A program made the translations under genes and the position numbers. The notes below the pieces were generated by a model. It made no database searches, was not told where the DNA came from, and saw only the letters and a program-made list of their open reading frames with translations. Of a stretch of 64,000 nucleotides of DNA, positions 1 through 12,800 are shown one piece after another (the first letter of the stretch is position 1; each line of letters opens with the position of its first letter). The DNA is taken from NCBI RefSeq assembly GCF_001039355.2, contig NW_019775402.1:416080-480079 (forward strand). Reading direction: 5' to 3'. Origin of the DNA: Lingula anatina. Lineage: Eukaryota; Brachiopoda; Lingulata; Lingulida; Lingulidae.

Positions 1-87
1 AGTGGCATAGTTTATCTGCCTGCTATTAGCTAATCAAACTACCACCTGGTGCCACTAGAACTATTTCTGGGGAGGTATTTTAAAAAG

Positions 88-127
<40 letters not shown>

Positions 128-1880
128 AAATAATAATAATTTGGTTATTTATTTAGCTTTAAATGTAATACGTGTCGTAATATGTGTTAACCTTGTTTGT
201 TGTCTGTGATACATAGATAGCTGCTGTTGGTTTACATTAAAGAGAGATAGATAAAGAAGTGAGTAAATCAATATCGAGAATAATTATCTTTCATTATATA
301 CAGGTTTTTATTTTTTTATGATTGATTTTTTATCACATATTTTTTAAGAAGGAAAGTGATTTTATTACTTGAGAAGTGATGTAATAGTTGCCTTTTGTAC
401 TGAAGCACAGGTTGTGAAAATGAGGAGGGTTTAGGACATTAAAAAGCAATGCATGTTCTCTCTAATTAATTGCAAATCTGTTGTGCAAACCATAGAATTG
501 AAATTGCATGTTGAAAGTCTTAGAGTAGCCTGTGGCTAAGAGGCATCTGTGTTTGAACTGCAGTGGAATTAAAGGTGTATGCTACTCACTTTTAAGGTTA
601 AGCAGATTCAAGTATGGCTCTTATTTTAGGGTGAAGTGTGTGAATGAGCTTTGTGTGAAATTGGGCAAAGGGCTTTGGGTTGGTTTCTGAAAGATTGAAA
701 ACTGTTATAGCAGGTTGCCCATTGAGCTATTTCTGCTGAAGGCTTTAAGTAAAACCCAGACAAAATAATGATATTAATTAATGATAATAATTTGCAAGTA
801 GTATAAATTGTCCTGGGTTTTTCTTAGTGTCTGGAGACAAAAAACAAAACGGTGTAAGAAGCCAGTAAGATCACTGTAAAGAGAAAGTATCAGTAGATTA
901 ACAGACACATCAGACAGCAGAATTGAAGTTTTTTTAAAGATACTGAAGTCTTAAATCATGTACAGCAAATAGGAAGGCACCTTGTGCTTCCCTCTGGTGG
1001 TATGTTTTGAAAGTAAGCAAAGACTTGGTTGACACAACATGAGATGTGTGAGGCACATGCCTTCATTTCCTCTAAGAGCTTTGGTCGTTGCTTACTTTGG
1101 AGCAAAAGTCTTCTTCAGGAATTTATTCATTTCAGCATCAGTAATTAAATGTGTCCAATTTCCTTTGCATTGTTCATGTTGTCGGCATACTTTGGATCAA
1201 AAAGCCTTCTGCAAGAATTTCATTTTTGCCTGAGATCTTTCTACAATATGCTGCTCGTGTTGTTATACTTAATGGATAAAATATTTGTAGTCACTTGTCA
1301 TGTCAGTTTTTTTGACAAATTTCAAATAGTAAAACATTTGGAAATAAACCGTGGAAGCATTTGTCAATTTTCAGTTTGGTGGCCTCCCACATTTGGAGAC
1401 GTCAGGTAAAACAAAAATAAAAAAAAAATTATGGTCTAAAAAAAAAAAAAAGGAAAAGATGTCTGCTGTTTATGCTAGAAAATTTTATACTTTTATATGC
1501 TGTACAACATTAGTGCTGTTTAGCTGGGCTCCATTTTGTTTAGTTTTGCCTATGAAGCCTAAGACCTTGAGAATCTGATTATAGTTATTCAGAACTTTTG
1601 TTACATAAATTCTAACAAAATTTATTAATTTTTCCCTAAATCAATACATTATTTCCAATACCTTAATGTTTAATGAAACTACTGAAAGTCAAGGTGCCCT
1701 TCCTTGCCAGAGATTATGTTTTTGTGAGTAACAAAAATGATCAGTCTGGAAAAATTAATTAAGTTATGTAATAAGTAAGTTGTTTGATCTTTGTTGTAAT
1801 TAAAAAGATTTTCAAAAATGACTAATTGTTGTTCATATCTTCTACATAAGATTGATTTTATTATTTTTGTCCATCTTTAG
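1..1880. other. Non-coding AT-rich DNA, likely intron or intergenic
   Basis: A (GT)n microsatellite lies at 92-124. Short reading frames here (for example around 1039-1578) have no coding character. Likely intron upstream of the exon at 1881, because that exon begins with an acceptor site. Confidence 0.6.
92..124. repeat. (GT)n microsatellite
   Basis: Uninterrupted TG dinucleotides. Confidence 0.97.
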
Positions 1881-2147
1881 GCACCCTCTGAAGAAAGCAG
1901 TCAGCCTTTGAAAAAAATCAAAACTGAACCCAAAGAGGACCAGGATGAGGAGGAATATGGGGAAAACCGAGGTGAAGAGATTTTAGGTAGGAAGTTTTGT
2001 ATGGTGATAGAAATACGGAAAGTGTTCACAAATGTTTTCTTTTACTGGTCCTCGGGGACACCAGGGTCTAGTGACCTTCACCTTAAGTAGAAACAGTGGC
2101 CATTTACTGAACACATGAACACAATTTTACTGACCTGGCCTAATTTT

Positions 2148-2182
<35 letters not shown>

Positions 2183-2523
2183 TTTTATTTTATTTTATTT
2201 TTTTTGGGGGGGGGTATGGGGTCATTGTTTAATGTTGCAAACTACAGTGAAATCTCAATTACGATTACTAGTGAATTTAAACAAAACTAGAATATATCAA
2301 AAATTCCCAAAACAGATTGTTATGAGCAACAACTGGAATAAAGATGATTCACTTCGAAAACTAAATTTAATATGCAACTTAAAAGGATAAATTTTGAGAT
2401 ATGGATATATTGGAGTAGGTGAGGTGTAATCATGTTTCAAACTACTATGCACTGAATATTAGGAGATCCATAGTAAACTTCACTTCACATCCCCATGCAT
2501 TTAGCTGGAAATGCCCATGTAAT
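1540..2523 (+). repeat. Direct duplication, copy A (about 984 bp)
   Basis: Starts TTAGTTTTGCCTATGAAGCC and ends ATGCCCATGTAAT next to the N at 2524. It matches 2525-3484 with scattered single-base differences, small indels and different lengths of the TTTA/G-run tract (2143-2213 against 3135-3182). It contains the candidate exon at 1881-1986. Confidence 0.93.
1881..1986 (+). CDS. Candidate upstream coding exon, acidic with SUMO-type motif (copy A)
   Basis: 106 nt between acceptor TTGTCCATCTTTAG and donor TTTTAG|GTAGGA, open in phase 0 and ending in phase 1. It encodes APSEESSQPLKKIKTEPKED and then an acidic QDEEEYGENRGEEIL. IKTE is a psi-K-x-E sumoylation consensus followed by acidic residues. 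I do not recognise a named domain. It could be an upstream exon of GSE1, because its phase-1 end fits the acceptor at 7713 (reading ...EEIL-VTTERK-MSLHN). It could also belong to a gene whose remainder lies outside the window. Clean exon limits and coding bias make it likely real; ownership is uncertain. Confidence 0.6.
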
Positions 2524-2524
2524 N

Positions 2525-3484
2525 TTAGTTTTGCCTATGAAGCCTAAGACCTTGAGAATCTGATTAAAGTTATTCAGAACTTTTGTTACATAAAAAATTC
2601 TAACAAAACTTATTAATTTTTCCCTAAATCAATGCATTATTTCCAATACCTTAATGTTTAATGAAACTACTGAGAGTCAAGTTGCCCTTCCTTGCCAGAG
2701 ATTATGTTTTTGTGAGTAACAAAAATGATCAGTCTGGAAAAATGAATTAAGTGTAATGAGTAAGTTGTTTGGTCTTTGTTGTAATTAAAAAGATTTTCAA
2801 AAATGACTAATTGTTGTTCATATCTTCTACATAACATTGATTTTATTATTTTTGTCCATCTTTAGGTACCCCCTGAAGAAAGCAATCAGCCATTGAAAAA
2901 AATCAAAACTGAACCCAAAGAGGACCAGGATGAGGAGGAATATGGGGAAAACCGAGGTGAAGAGATTTTAGGTAGGAAGTTTTGTATGGTGATAGAAATA
3001 CGGAAAGAGTGTGTCACAGACGTTTTCTTTTACTGGTCCTCGGGGACACCAGGGTCTAGTGACCCCTACCTTTAGTAGAAACAGTGTCCATTTACTGAAC
3101 ACATGAACACAATTTTACTGACCTGGCATATTTTTTATTTATTTATTTATTTATTTTATTATTTTTTTGGGGGGGGGGGGGTATGGGGTCATTGTTTAAT
3201 GTTGCAAACTACAGTGAAATCTCAATTACGATTACTACTGAATTTAAACAAAACTATAATATATCAATCAAAACAGATTGTTATGAGCAACACCTGGAAT
3301 AAAGATGATTCACTTTGAAAACTAAATTTAATATGCAACTTAAAAGGATAAATTTTGAGATATGGATATATTGGAGTAGGTGAGGTGTAATCATGTTTCA
3401 AACTACTATGCACTGAATATTAGGAGATCCATAGTAAACTTAATTTCACATCCCCATGCATTTAGCTGGAAACGCTCATGTAAT
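2525..3484 (+). repeat. Direct duplication, copy B (about 960 bp)
   Basis: Starts immediately after the N at 2524 with the same sequence as 1540 and ends ACGCTCATGTAAT, then continues into unique DNA. It includes the candidate exon at 2866-2971. The N at the exact join points to assembly rather than biology. Confidence 0.93.
2866..2971 (+). CDS. Second copy of the acidic SUMO-motif exon (copy B, probably haplotype duplicate)
   Basis: Same length, acceptor and donor as the exon at 1881-1986. The protein differs at three early positions (A to V, S to P, S to N); the rest is identical. Because 106 is not a multiple of three, including both copies in one mRNA would shift the frame. The copies lie in a roughly 970-bp duplication joined by a single N at 2524, so this is more probably the other haplotype misplaced in the assembly than a genuine tandem exon. 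Confidence 0.5.
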
Positions 3485-6400
3485 TACTGAATGTGTTAGG
3501 GGTGCTTTTCAAAACATTCTGGTTCTCAACTGTCGCAATGATTGAATCTGTTCACTGCCATCTATGTTGGATGAGGCAGCTGACAATCCTCTTCTCTGTG
3601 AATACTTGCCTTGAATTTAAAGTAAAAAATTAACCTAGTATTCTTTGATTTTGTAACCATGAAACTGTTTTGCTCCTAAACCAGGGGTTTAGATAATCCA
3701 GGAAAATTTGACAAATACAAGTGAAATTTTTCAGAGATATTATGTCTAGTTGTTTATTTGAAGGTTTCAATTTAGTAGACATTGAAATGATTCAAGCAAA
3801 CAGAACATAACTGAGTTTCAGAATGCCTGGAAGCAAGGGCACCTTAACTTAAATGTTTCCTTCCTACATTTTATTGATTATACTTCGTAAAGAGAACATG
3901 TCTCCATTGAAGCAAAAATAATGAAACCTGTTCATTTTGCTCATCAGCTCCATGTAGATTTCCTGAAGCCAAAGCCCCAGGATATTATGAAAAATGGAAC
4001 GAGGTATATTAGATAGGGATTTGATGCTTAAGTAGCATTACAGACATACAGAATTGCAAGTATTCCTAGGACTGAAATTTTTGAATGCCCTGGATTCCTA
4101 TTTTGTTTTTTAAGAATTTCCGGTACTTTTTAAAATTACTTTTTCTATGGGGGATAATGAGTCAAAGACAGGGATGTCAGACTTGTATTAAAAATGATTC
4201 TATGCAGTAAAAAGTCATTTTCAATTTAACCTGTGCATTCAGAGACAGTAAAATGATCTTCAGTTGCCTCTCTAATGTGATATGTTGACATAAAATCAGC
4301 TTAGAAAATGTGCAAGTGAAAAAAAAAATAAAGAAAATTCAAGATATTGATATCTGTGGTTCTTACACTTTTCCACTTTGGGGACCTTATTTCTCTTTTC
4401 TAAAGGAATATATGGTGTCATGTTATCCTATTGAAAACCGCAGTGGAAAAAAAGATTGGAAAGACAAGATGTGTGATATTCTCCGCAGACTCTTTCTCCT
4501 CCAAATAGCACGCTTTCTTCCTCGATCGATTCAAGACATTCCCAGGAAGGGATAGGCTGACACATTTGTGTAGGGTCGTACACTTTGAGTCAACCATTTG
4601 CAAACTTTTGACCCATGCGTGGACTGAGAACAAAGGCGATTTAGCGCAAACGACTAACAACAACGCTCCCTGCATGCCCGGGTATTGATTAGCCTCTAAT
4701 CTCTTGATAGTACCGGGTCTCTATAGTAAAACCAGTTAATAGATTGTGACAGGGCAGAGAATCAAATTTAATACGAAAAAATATTGCATTAGGCGATAAG
4801 TTTCATTATACCCGCGAATTGATCAGGCATGGCTCACAAGCTACAGAAATTGATTTTTTTTTTAACGTCGATCAATAACCAGCACATTGACATAAATACT
4901 ACTTCACGGGGAGATGCGGGCGCTGAATTTACAAGCTCAAATATTTATAATGGAGAGGGGGAAATGATAGCTGGGCTCTGGCAATTTCTGAACAGAATAA
5001 GAATGAAGTACAAAACGACAGCACATTTGTGTAAGAAAAAATCCAATAATGCCTGAAACAATAAGACCTCTTATCGAAACACATATCAGCCAAGAATCTG
5101 AATGATTAATGCCTCATTGGTTATCCTCTTTGAAGGGCCTCTGTGTTTTAAGATAAGGCACTGTGGATAGTATACTCCAAAGGCAATTCCCTAGGCTGTA
5201 AGTTGTATGCATGTAACCAACAGTAGAAACGGATATCAGGGTTCAGCAGTGGGCCTGTAGGGATGTTCACACTCTGCTCACACAGAGCAAATCGGTTTAG
5301 GTCCAACTGATGTCAGCAGTCATATTGCAATCAAGTGAGTGTCAGGTCAAGCTGTAAATCCAACCGTTCACTCTTTGGTGATTATTAAGACTGTGGATTC
5401 TGCACAGTGCCAGGCTATACACAGATGACTCGATTGTGAGAGTTTTTTATCGGGGCATTCAAATCGAATGAGATTTTATCCGTCTTTGTAAAATGTGAAC
5501 AGGGTCATTGTAGTTGATGTGGGTAGAGTATAGTAAATAGGCTGCAGGATCAATATCTGACATCAGGGTTATGATCAATTTATGCACTCAGCTTATTAGA
5601 ATATGTGATTAGGCTACATCTACTTCGGGGATATAGAGATTCTGAAGTGGTAGTCAGCAGAGTGGGTTAAAGAAAAAGACTTTAGTGAGTGTTGAGCATT
5701 TGTATGTGTATATGGACAATGGGGCTAGAAGATTAAATTTTTTTCAGTTTTTTTTTTAATGTCACATTTGGAGATTTTTTACAAGGATTACCTGTCAGTG
5801 ATGAGAAATTTGTAAGTGATATCACAGTGAATATGTAAGTGATGGCAGTCTGGAATGCAGGCTCATATTCATATATTTGTAAATAGTCACCTTCTTAGAC
5901 ACCATTGCAGAACTTTCAGCAGATTTTGAATTATTTTGGAGAAATTTCAAACCTCTTTTTCATAAATGGGAGTCATTTTATAAGACAACGAGCCATTTTT
6001 CATGAACATGCATCAAGTGCCCTGAAAAGGTCAGATAAAAAATACAGCGAATTAGGAAGAGTAAAGAATTGCCAAGTTGAACATAACCAGCTGAATGCCA
6101 GTGGCAAATTTAACCAGTGGCAGTCAGCAAAGGAAGCTTACATTGTCATGCATCAGAGTGACACGGGCAGATGGAATTGAAGTGGTGGGAAAAACGCATC
6201 TGGGCTCTCCTAAGTACAAGTACTAAGGAGTATAGTTATACGCAGTAGTAGTACTACACAGAGCACTAACACACCTATCATATGTTAGTGTAGTGTAGCC
6301 TGCCTGCCCTCATAGTGGAAAAGATTTGTTCAGGCGCTGTCAACTCTCAGTTGACCCACGCGACCTTTAGATAATGTATTAACTGCAGGGAAAAAGCCTT

Positions 6401-7713
6401 ATCAACACGCACCAGTCACAGATAGTACTGCTGCCGAGAGAGGAGCTGTGAAAATTGCTAGTTTACCCGTGGATACCTGAAGGAGAAAAGACGCAATGAG
6501 GTTTTTATGAGGGAGATTATTCAACACTGTGTGGAGCATCACAGAGGGGGCTACTGTTAGCGATATGTTAGAGGAAAAAACTAGCGGTGGAAATTACTTC
6601 TTGACTCGTGGTGATTGCTGAAAGGAGTGAAGGAGGCATGAGGACTTTTTAAAAGAAGATAACCTCACACTATTTAGTCTAACTTGGACAGAGAGGAGGC
6701 ACGCATTGTTTTCTGTACGGATCCCGTTGGCAGTTTGCCACGCTATTATGCAACCTATATGACAACTTGTTCAGTGTGATGAACATGCTATGGTTTACAT
6801 AAAGTCATAAGAGATAAATTGAGTGGAAACATTGCTGGGACCTTAATAAGAAGACTTCCACTGCTGCTATATCACAGTATTCTATACCCGGATGCCTGTG
6901 AAGGAGGGGGAGAGCATGTTGGTGATTTGATTTAAAGGCAAGCTGTGAAAATGACTGCATTAGCTCACTGGGTTACGTGCTGCACAGTAGGTGAAAGTAT
7001 GCTGTGAAGAAAAAAGATATTTGATGACTGCTATTTTTACATTGTCTTTTTTTTTATGGAACAATACCTTAGAGGTGAACAGGAGATACATGAAATAGGG
7101 GAGCCTTTTTTTTTTCAAAGAGGAGGTGGAAGGGTATGCCTATTATTATCATTCTGATGTCAGTAGTAGTTGTAGTAAAAGATCTAGTGTGCCCAGAATA
7201 ACGTGACTCACGAGTTAAAGTGAGCTGTTTATTATTAAAGCGCAAGCGGGAAAAATAATTGTGGATATTAAGCATATTGGCACGTACGTCCATCACTTCA
7301 TACGAGAAAGGCATTTGGTGATTGTGGATGTGGAAGGGAAGAGGGGAAGATTGTGTTGGAGATAATACGATGGTGGTGTTATTATAAAAGGAAGAGCTAG
7401 AGGAGATATTTACTGCCGCTGTAGAACCAGCAGGGTTGGGTCCCTGTGACTTGGGTGTTCGCATGTGATGTACACTTATGCGAGTTCGTGCTGTGCTGTG
7501 GAAGCTCATCGTGATTTCACATGATTGAAGGAGGCAACCTGAGGAGAGAACCCAAGTTTGCCAAAGCGAGATCTGATCATCTCACAGTTCCTGCATATGT
7601 GCATGTGACAGTTGATTTGTTTGTATATGTATAGCAAGTACACATGTTGCCTCTCATGACTCTGCCACCATAGTGCTGCAGATTTATAGTGATTGTTGTC
7701 GTAATTTGAACAG
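3485..7713. other. Mostly repeat-poor non-coding region upstream of GSE1 coding exon 1
   Basis: About 4.2 kb with few simple repeats and no clear transposon ends. 4560-4720 and 6300-7600 are less AT-rich than the surroundings. It holds short frames (4310-4555, 5905-6180, minus strand 7069-7509) that look like chance. A small hairpin sits at 6205-6228 (CTCCTAAGTAC / GTACTAAGGAG). Promoter, 5' UTR or conserved regulatory DNA for GSE1 is plausible but not shown by any core-promoter motif I can identify. Confidence 0.45.
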
Positions 7714-7896
7714 TGACAACAGAAAGAAAAATGTCACTGCACAATATGTTCAGTAATTCGGGACTGCACCACCATCGTGCCAGCAATGGACGGGAAGACA
7801 GGGGCCACCCAGGCAACCCCGTTTTACCAGGCAGTGCTTTTTCGTTTGGGCTTTATGGAATGCAGCAGACGACACCGCCATTTTTGCCCTTTCATG
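7714..7896 (+). CDS. GSE1: GSE1 coding exon 1 (first certain coding exon)
   Basis: Encodes residues 1-55 from ATG 7731 (AAAAATGTC context), beginning MSLHNMFSNSGLHHH and ending TPPFLPFH. The donor ATG|GTAAGT after 7896 leaves phase 1, which fits exon 2. A plausible acceptor (TTTGAACAG) ends at 7713, so 7714-7730 is either 5' UTR or, if an upstream coding exon in phase 1 is spliced on, five further codons plus a split codon reading VTTERK before Met1. The segment is His/Gly/Pro-rich and low-complexity, and does not resemble the human N-terminus that I recall, which starts nearer the RTTATV block. The exon is therefore assigned by phase and by absence of competing genes, rather than by strong homology. 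Confidence 0.72.
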
Positions 7897-9861
7897 GTAA
7901 GTTTTCTTTTAAATTTTGGAAAAAAAATTATTTTGGTGTCATAAACATTTCGCTTTCTGTTGGTGATGTGTCATTGACTTTTAAGGCTACATTCAGGTTT
8001 CATACCAGATTTTCACCCTTGCCTTAAGAATGCTTTAAGAACTTCACAAAAGATCCAAACTTTATTAGAGGGAATTGTTGTTTTTCCACACAGAAAGCAA
8101 ATAGTGTGTCCAATATTCCAAATGGCTTCAGTGACAATTTTACAATCACAGATAAAAATAACAATGTTTGGAATGAACTTGGCCCATGATTCATTGTTCA
8201 GGGTATGTACCAATTCAGTATTAGGTACACAAATGGCTTGTGATGGGTATTTATTAAGTAAAGGGTAAAATGACATCTCTTAATTAATATATTTTCTCTA
8301 TGTTGATACAGTTTCCAGCACCTTTGATGATTGCACATCTATCAGGTGATTGTTATGTAATCAACTGTCATGGGATACACATTTTGTTTTAAAATAATTT
8401 TAACTTGATACCCTTAATAGCTAGATATGAAGGAGAATCTCCCAGTAAACTTAAATGTAATCATTTAGCATGGTAAAACGTCTTGGCCATATTTATAAAA
8501 GCATTGAAGAATTCTTAAATGATTTGTTAAGTGAGTTACAATTAATGTATAACTACTTTAAAATAACAGATAACAAAGCCACTAGAATGTAAAAAAAAAC
8601 TCCCCAAAATATCTGAGATCCTGATCACTGCAAGTAGTTGAACTTTTGTTGACCCAGAAAGAACTTGTCATTCAAGATCTAGTCTTACTTACCTGCCTCC
8701 TTGTTTTTCTGTATCAAGAATTTCAGTACGGGGTCTTAGTAAATTTGCTAGGTCATACATTAATCTCCTTCATGGTGTGAAATGTGACTTGTTGCCTCGG
8801 CCCCATTGTCAGTAATCCAGAAAACTGGTCTTTAAAACCTTCACATGTTTGACTTGAGGAATTTAAAAGCTAGTGACGTTCCTTCCATCCTTATGTAATA
8901 CCTGTAACACTTTTTGGCCAGCAAATGAAGAGATTTTTTACATATTTAATAGTATAGGCTAGCAGTTGGCATATCATTAAAGGGCATAAATTGATAGATC
9001 AGCAGACAGGCAGATAATTAGCTGGATAAGCAAATGAACTGATGAACGAATAAATTATTGAGTGAGTGAGTGAGTTAGTGGATGAATGGATGAAAAAAAA
9101 TGCCATCATTGAAATAGTCAAAATAAAATGATTTTGAATGCAGAATGCATGTCAACATAGTTCATAATGCATCAATACTTGTAATACAGGCAGCACACAC
9201 AAGCAGACATATATACACACATACTTATTTCTATATATTTGATTTATGGTAAAACAATGAAGTTGTAAAAGGAAGCTAGCATGCAGGTATTGGCTGCTGG
9301 CTTTGAAGGCATGTTAAAAAGGCCTTTACTTAAAAGGATAAAAATTAAAAAAGAGATGTGTGCCCTTTGTGATTTACACAATAAAAAAGATGTTTTATGC
9401 GGGCAGGATTCAGATCTTTGATGATGAATAATTGAAAGAAATGCTAAAGCAGCAGATGAAGAGGCATGGCATATTTACGTGAATATTTTATGAAGGTTTT
9501 TTTAATTTGCGTGCAACTGATAGCAGGTAACAAAGAAGTAGGTCAGAAAGGAACATTTCCAATTGTTTTTCCTGACAGATAATTTTGATAAAATTATTGA
9601 ATTTTCCCTGGAAGTTCAATGGGAATGTGGATGGATTGGAAATATGTGGCGTCTCATTCGAGTATGAAAAGCAGAGGAGTTGGGTATTGTCGTCACAGAA
9701 GGGAAAACGAGGGGGGAAAATTGATGTATTCAAGGACAAGAACACTACAATCCCACTGGGGCTGTTATGATTGTATTGATTTCATGGGCTAAATTAGGAT
9801 CCTATTTTATTTGATCCAACAGAAAGGGAATTATGAATAGGACTTGGTTAATTTTATTTAC

Positions 9862-9894
<33 letters not shown>

Positions 9895-12800
9895 TGAGCA
9901 TTTGAAATTGTTTAATATCCAAAAGCACAATTTCTTTGCTTTTATTTTACAAATGGAAATGTTGATTTAAAACTTAGTCACAGAGTTAATTTTGTATAGT
10001 TATGTTAATAGCTAGAGATGATAAAATAAGTTTTTCATTTATATTTCTTATTAAAGTGAGGAATATTTTGCATTTTTTTATGGAACTGACAGAATCAGTA
10101 TATCTAATAAATGAGTTTTAATTTTTTTTGCAAAAGAGCTTATGGGCAAATCTTATCTCCGGTTTTAAACCATTAGTCCCTTGTATGTTTGTATGTTGTA
10201 ATACTGAACAATCAAGTGCTTATCATTAGAAGTTTCCTCCTCCAAATTTAGATTCTCATTGAGCCTATGTGTGTCTAACCTCTGGCATTTTTTTAAACAA
10301 ATTGATTGAAACAAATCGATACATCAGATAATAAAGTTAAGCTTTAAATTACGTGATCAAGATTGTTTATTGATTGACCTTGTTTGACCTAGCTCTCACA
10401 TTTAAGACATATAGGCTGGATCTTTTAAATGATTGACCAAAATTTTTTGAGTTGTATATTGTGGTGAAAATGTTCAATTAAAAGTCATAAACATGGATTA
10501 ATTGACCTGATAACAACCTTCCTGCTATTTAAAAATAGTACCAGATGATATTTCAATAGTTAATCCCACATGAATAAGCAAGAAAATGATGCAAGTTTTT
10601 GAAGATGTTGTTTATCATTGTGTTAAGCTCTCTTCTTATGAAACAGGAGTCTGTGTCATGTTAAACTTATCCGAAATTTCAGAAGTTCTTAGAAACTTAC
10701 TTCTATTATCTATTATGTCAAGGTATGCTGATAGTAGAGGTCAGTTTACAGTGACCTCTGAGACTCAGGGTGGAGTGTCTCAGGGTGACTCTGCTGTAAC
10801 ATCCTTAGTTACATTACAAAAAAATCTGGTATACACTGATATGTGCTTTTTCTCTTTATCAGTTTATTGTGGCCAATAACTGCCTCTTCAGATTAAAGAA
10901 AAAATGTCTTTATGATGTAATGTTCTTAGATTGAATTAAAAATAACCACCTTCCTGTTGCCTTTAAGTTCTCACCACCTCTTTCCCCTTATCAGGGAGCT
11001 ACATACTCAGTCAATGTTGAAGATCTGATGTAATGTTTACCAATTTAAGATATTGAAGGTCCCAGTCAGGAACACCTTAGCCAAGCCTGTTGTCAGTTTG
11101 AACTCCAGGAAGCTCATCCCCCCAGTCAACCCACACACAATTGCATCGTTTCCATATAATTTGGGAATAATGGTGGCCCCCCAGTGGGACGAGATTGCAA
11201 TCCAACTTTCTGCCACCTAGAGTTAGACCTTATTACATTTTTGGTGTGAAGGTTCCACTATGCAGCCTGTAGCCTTAAAGTTGTAGATTATAGTTCTGCG
11301 TAAAAGATGGATGCACTGATTTAACCTTTTTATCTATATTGTTATCTGAACCGTACTTGTTTGTCAAATATGAAGTTATGTTGACATGCCAAACCTCTGT
11401 TTGTCTATTATACGTTGAAAAGGCTGATACTTTGATGTGTCTGCACCTCTTTTTTTTTCCTCACCTCACACCCCTTTTGTCACCTGTTCTTCCAAAATTA
11501 TCATTTGGGGCTCATTTCCATAAGACACTATTGGTCTATGTGAATCAATCCAACTCTGCCTGGACTCTCGCTGAATGTAATCAGTTTAACAGATTAAATC
11601 ACATCCTCTTGATTCCAATGTACTCATAGTCACCAGCTTTTCTGTACTCTACTCAATACCAGGAGGAGGCGTGTTAATAAATCTGTTTAACTGATTGCAT
11701 TCAGCCAGAGTCTCTATGGAGTGGGATTGATCCAACCAGAAAGATAAGTGTCTATGGGAATGTGCCCTTAGATATTCACAATTTTTTCTTTGTTTAGTTC
11801 TTTTTTTTTAGTATTGAAAAAGTTGATATTTTATCACAATCTCTTTCTCAATTTTATTTGTACCTTGCCTCTTTGTCCAGCTGTCGTCATTTCAACTGCT
11901 ATTTGAACTGCTCTGTAAGATTATCACCTGTTCACATGACTGATGCATTGATATTCCTGCTTTTTATCATTACCTTATTTCATTGAGGTACAACCTTTCT
12001 AAACAAAAAGTGCCCTCAGTGTGATGTAATGTAATAAGTTCAACCCAGGTTCTTTCTGATACCCACGTAGCACTGCATAAAGGGCTAGAATTCACTGAGA
12101 CACCCATGTTTTTTATCAGTTTATCACAGACAACTACAGCGTATAAAATAAAAAGTTGGCATAATGTCAGGTTGAAATTTGACCTTCATATCACGATTTT
12201 TTTGTGACTGCATGAGTAATCTTATAGCATGTGTCAGAGGTTACCCACTATACCAGGTGGTATTAAAGCAAGATGGGGTCAGAGGGCAGATGGGAGACAT
12301 TCCATTTTGAAGTCAAGAAGGAAAGGACTTGAGGGGGTTGAAAATCTTTTTATTAATTTAATTTTGCTTTTTAGATTTGTACCTGTTTACCTGAATTCTG
12401 GAAGGGGGCTTTGAATTTTTTCCTTTTTTTATTTTAAGATATGTACCTAGGAGGTTGAAGAGGTTTGGAGGGAGATAGGTGGGCAGAATTTTGAAGCAAA
12501 AGAAAAGAGAAAAAGAGAGAAAGAAATATTGATAAAGCCTGGAGATATGCCATGAGTGTGTCCTTTGAAGTTATAGAAAGAGAAATGGTAGAACCTGGGA
12601 TTTTTAAAATTTGAGTGGTTGAAGAAGAACAGAATTGAAAGGAAAGATATTCTATTGTGTCCAGATAAAAGAAGGACTTTTTTGTATAAGTAGTAGTAGT
12701 AGGAGGAGGAGAGAAGTGGGGCACTCACGTGCATTGGTGACATATTGTCAGTTAGTGGGAATGGAAATTTTAGGCTATTTTGGAGTTAGTCTTAAATCTC

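Noticed and set aside
1881-2971. Genuine mutually exclusive tandem exons
   Set aside because: Attractive because both copies are 106 nt and cannot coexist in frame, but the N at the exact duplication join favours an assembly artefact.
6940-7000. tRNA-like sequence (TTAGCTCACTGGGTTA)
   Set aside because: Resembles a D-arm by chance; no acceptor stem, anticodon arm or T-loop.
7069-7509. 146-codon minus-strand open frame upstream of GSE1 exon 1
   Set aside because: Ser/Thr/His/Asn-rich low-complexity product, antisense to the region before exon 1, no family resemblance.
12434-12743. Overlapping minus-strand open frames
   Set aside because: Opposite of a purine-rich (GA) tract, which removes stops by composition alone.
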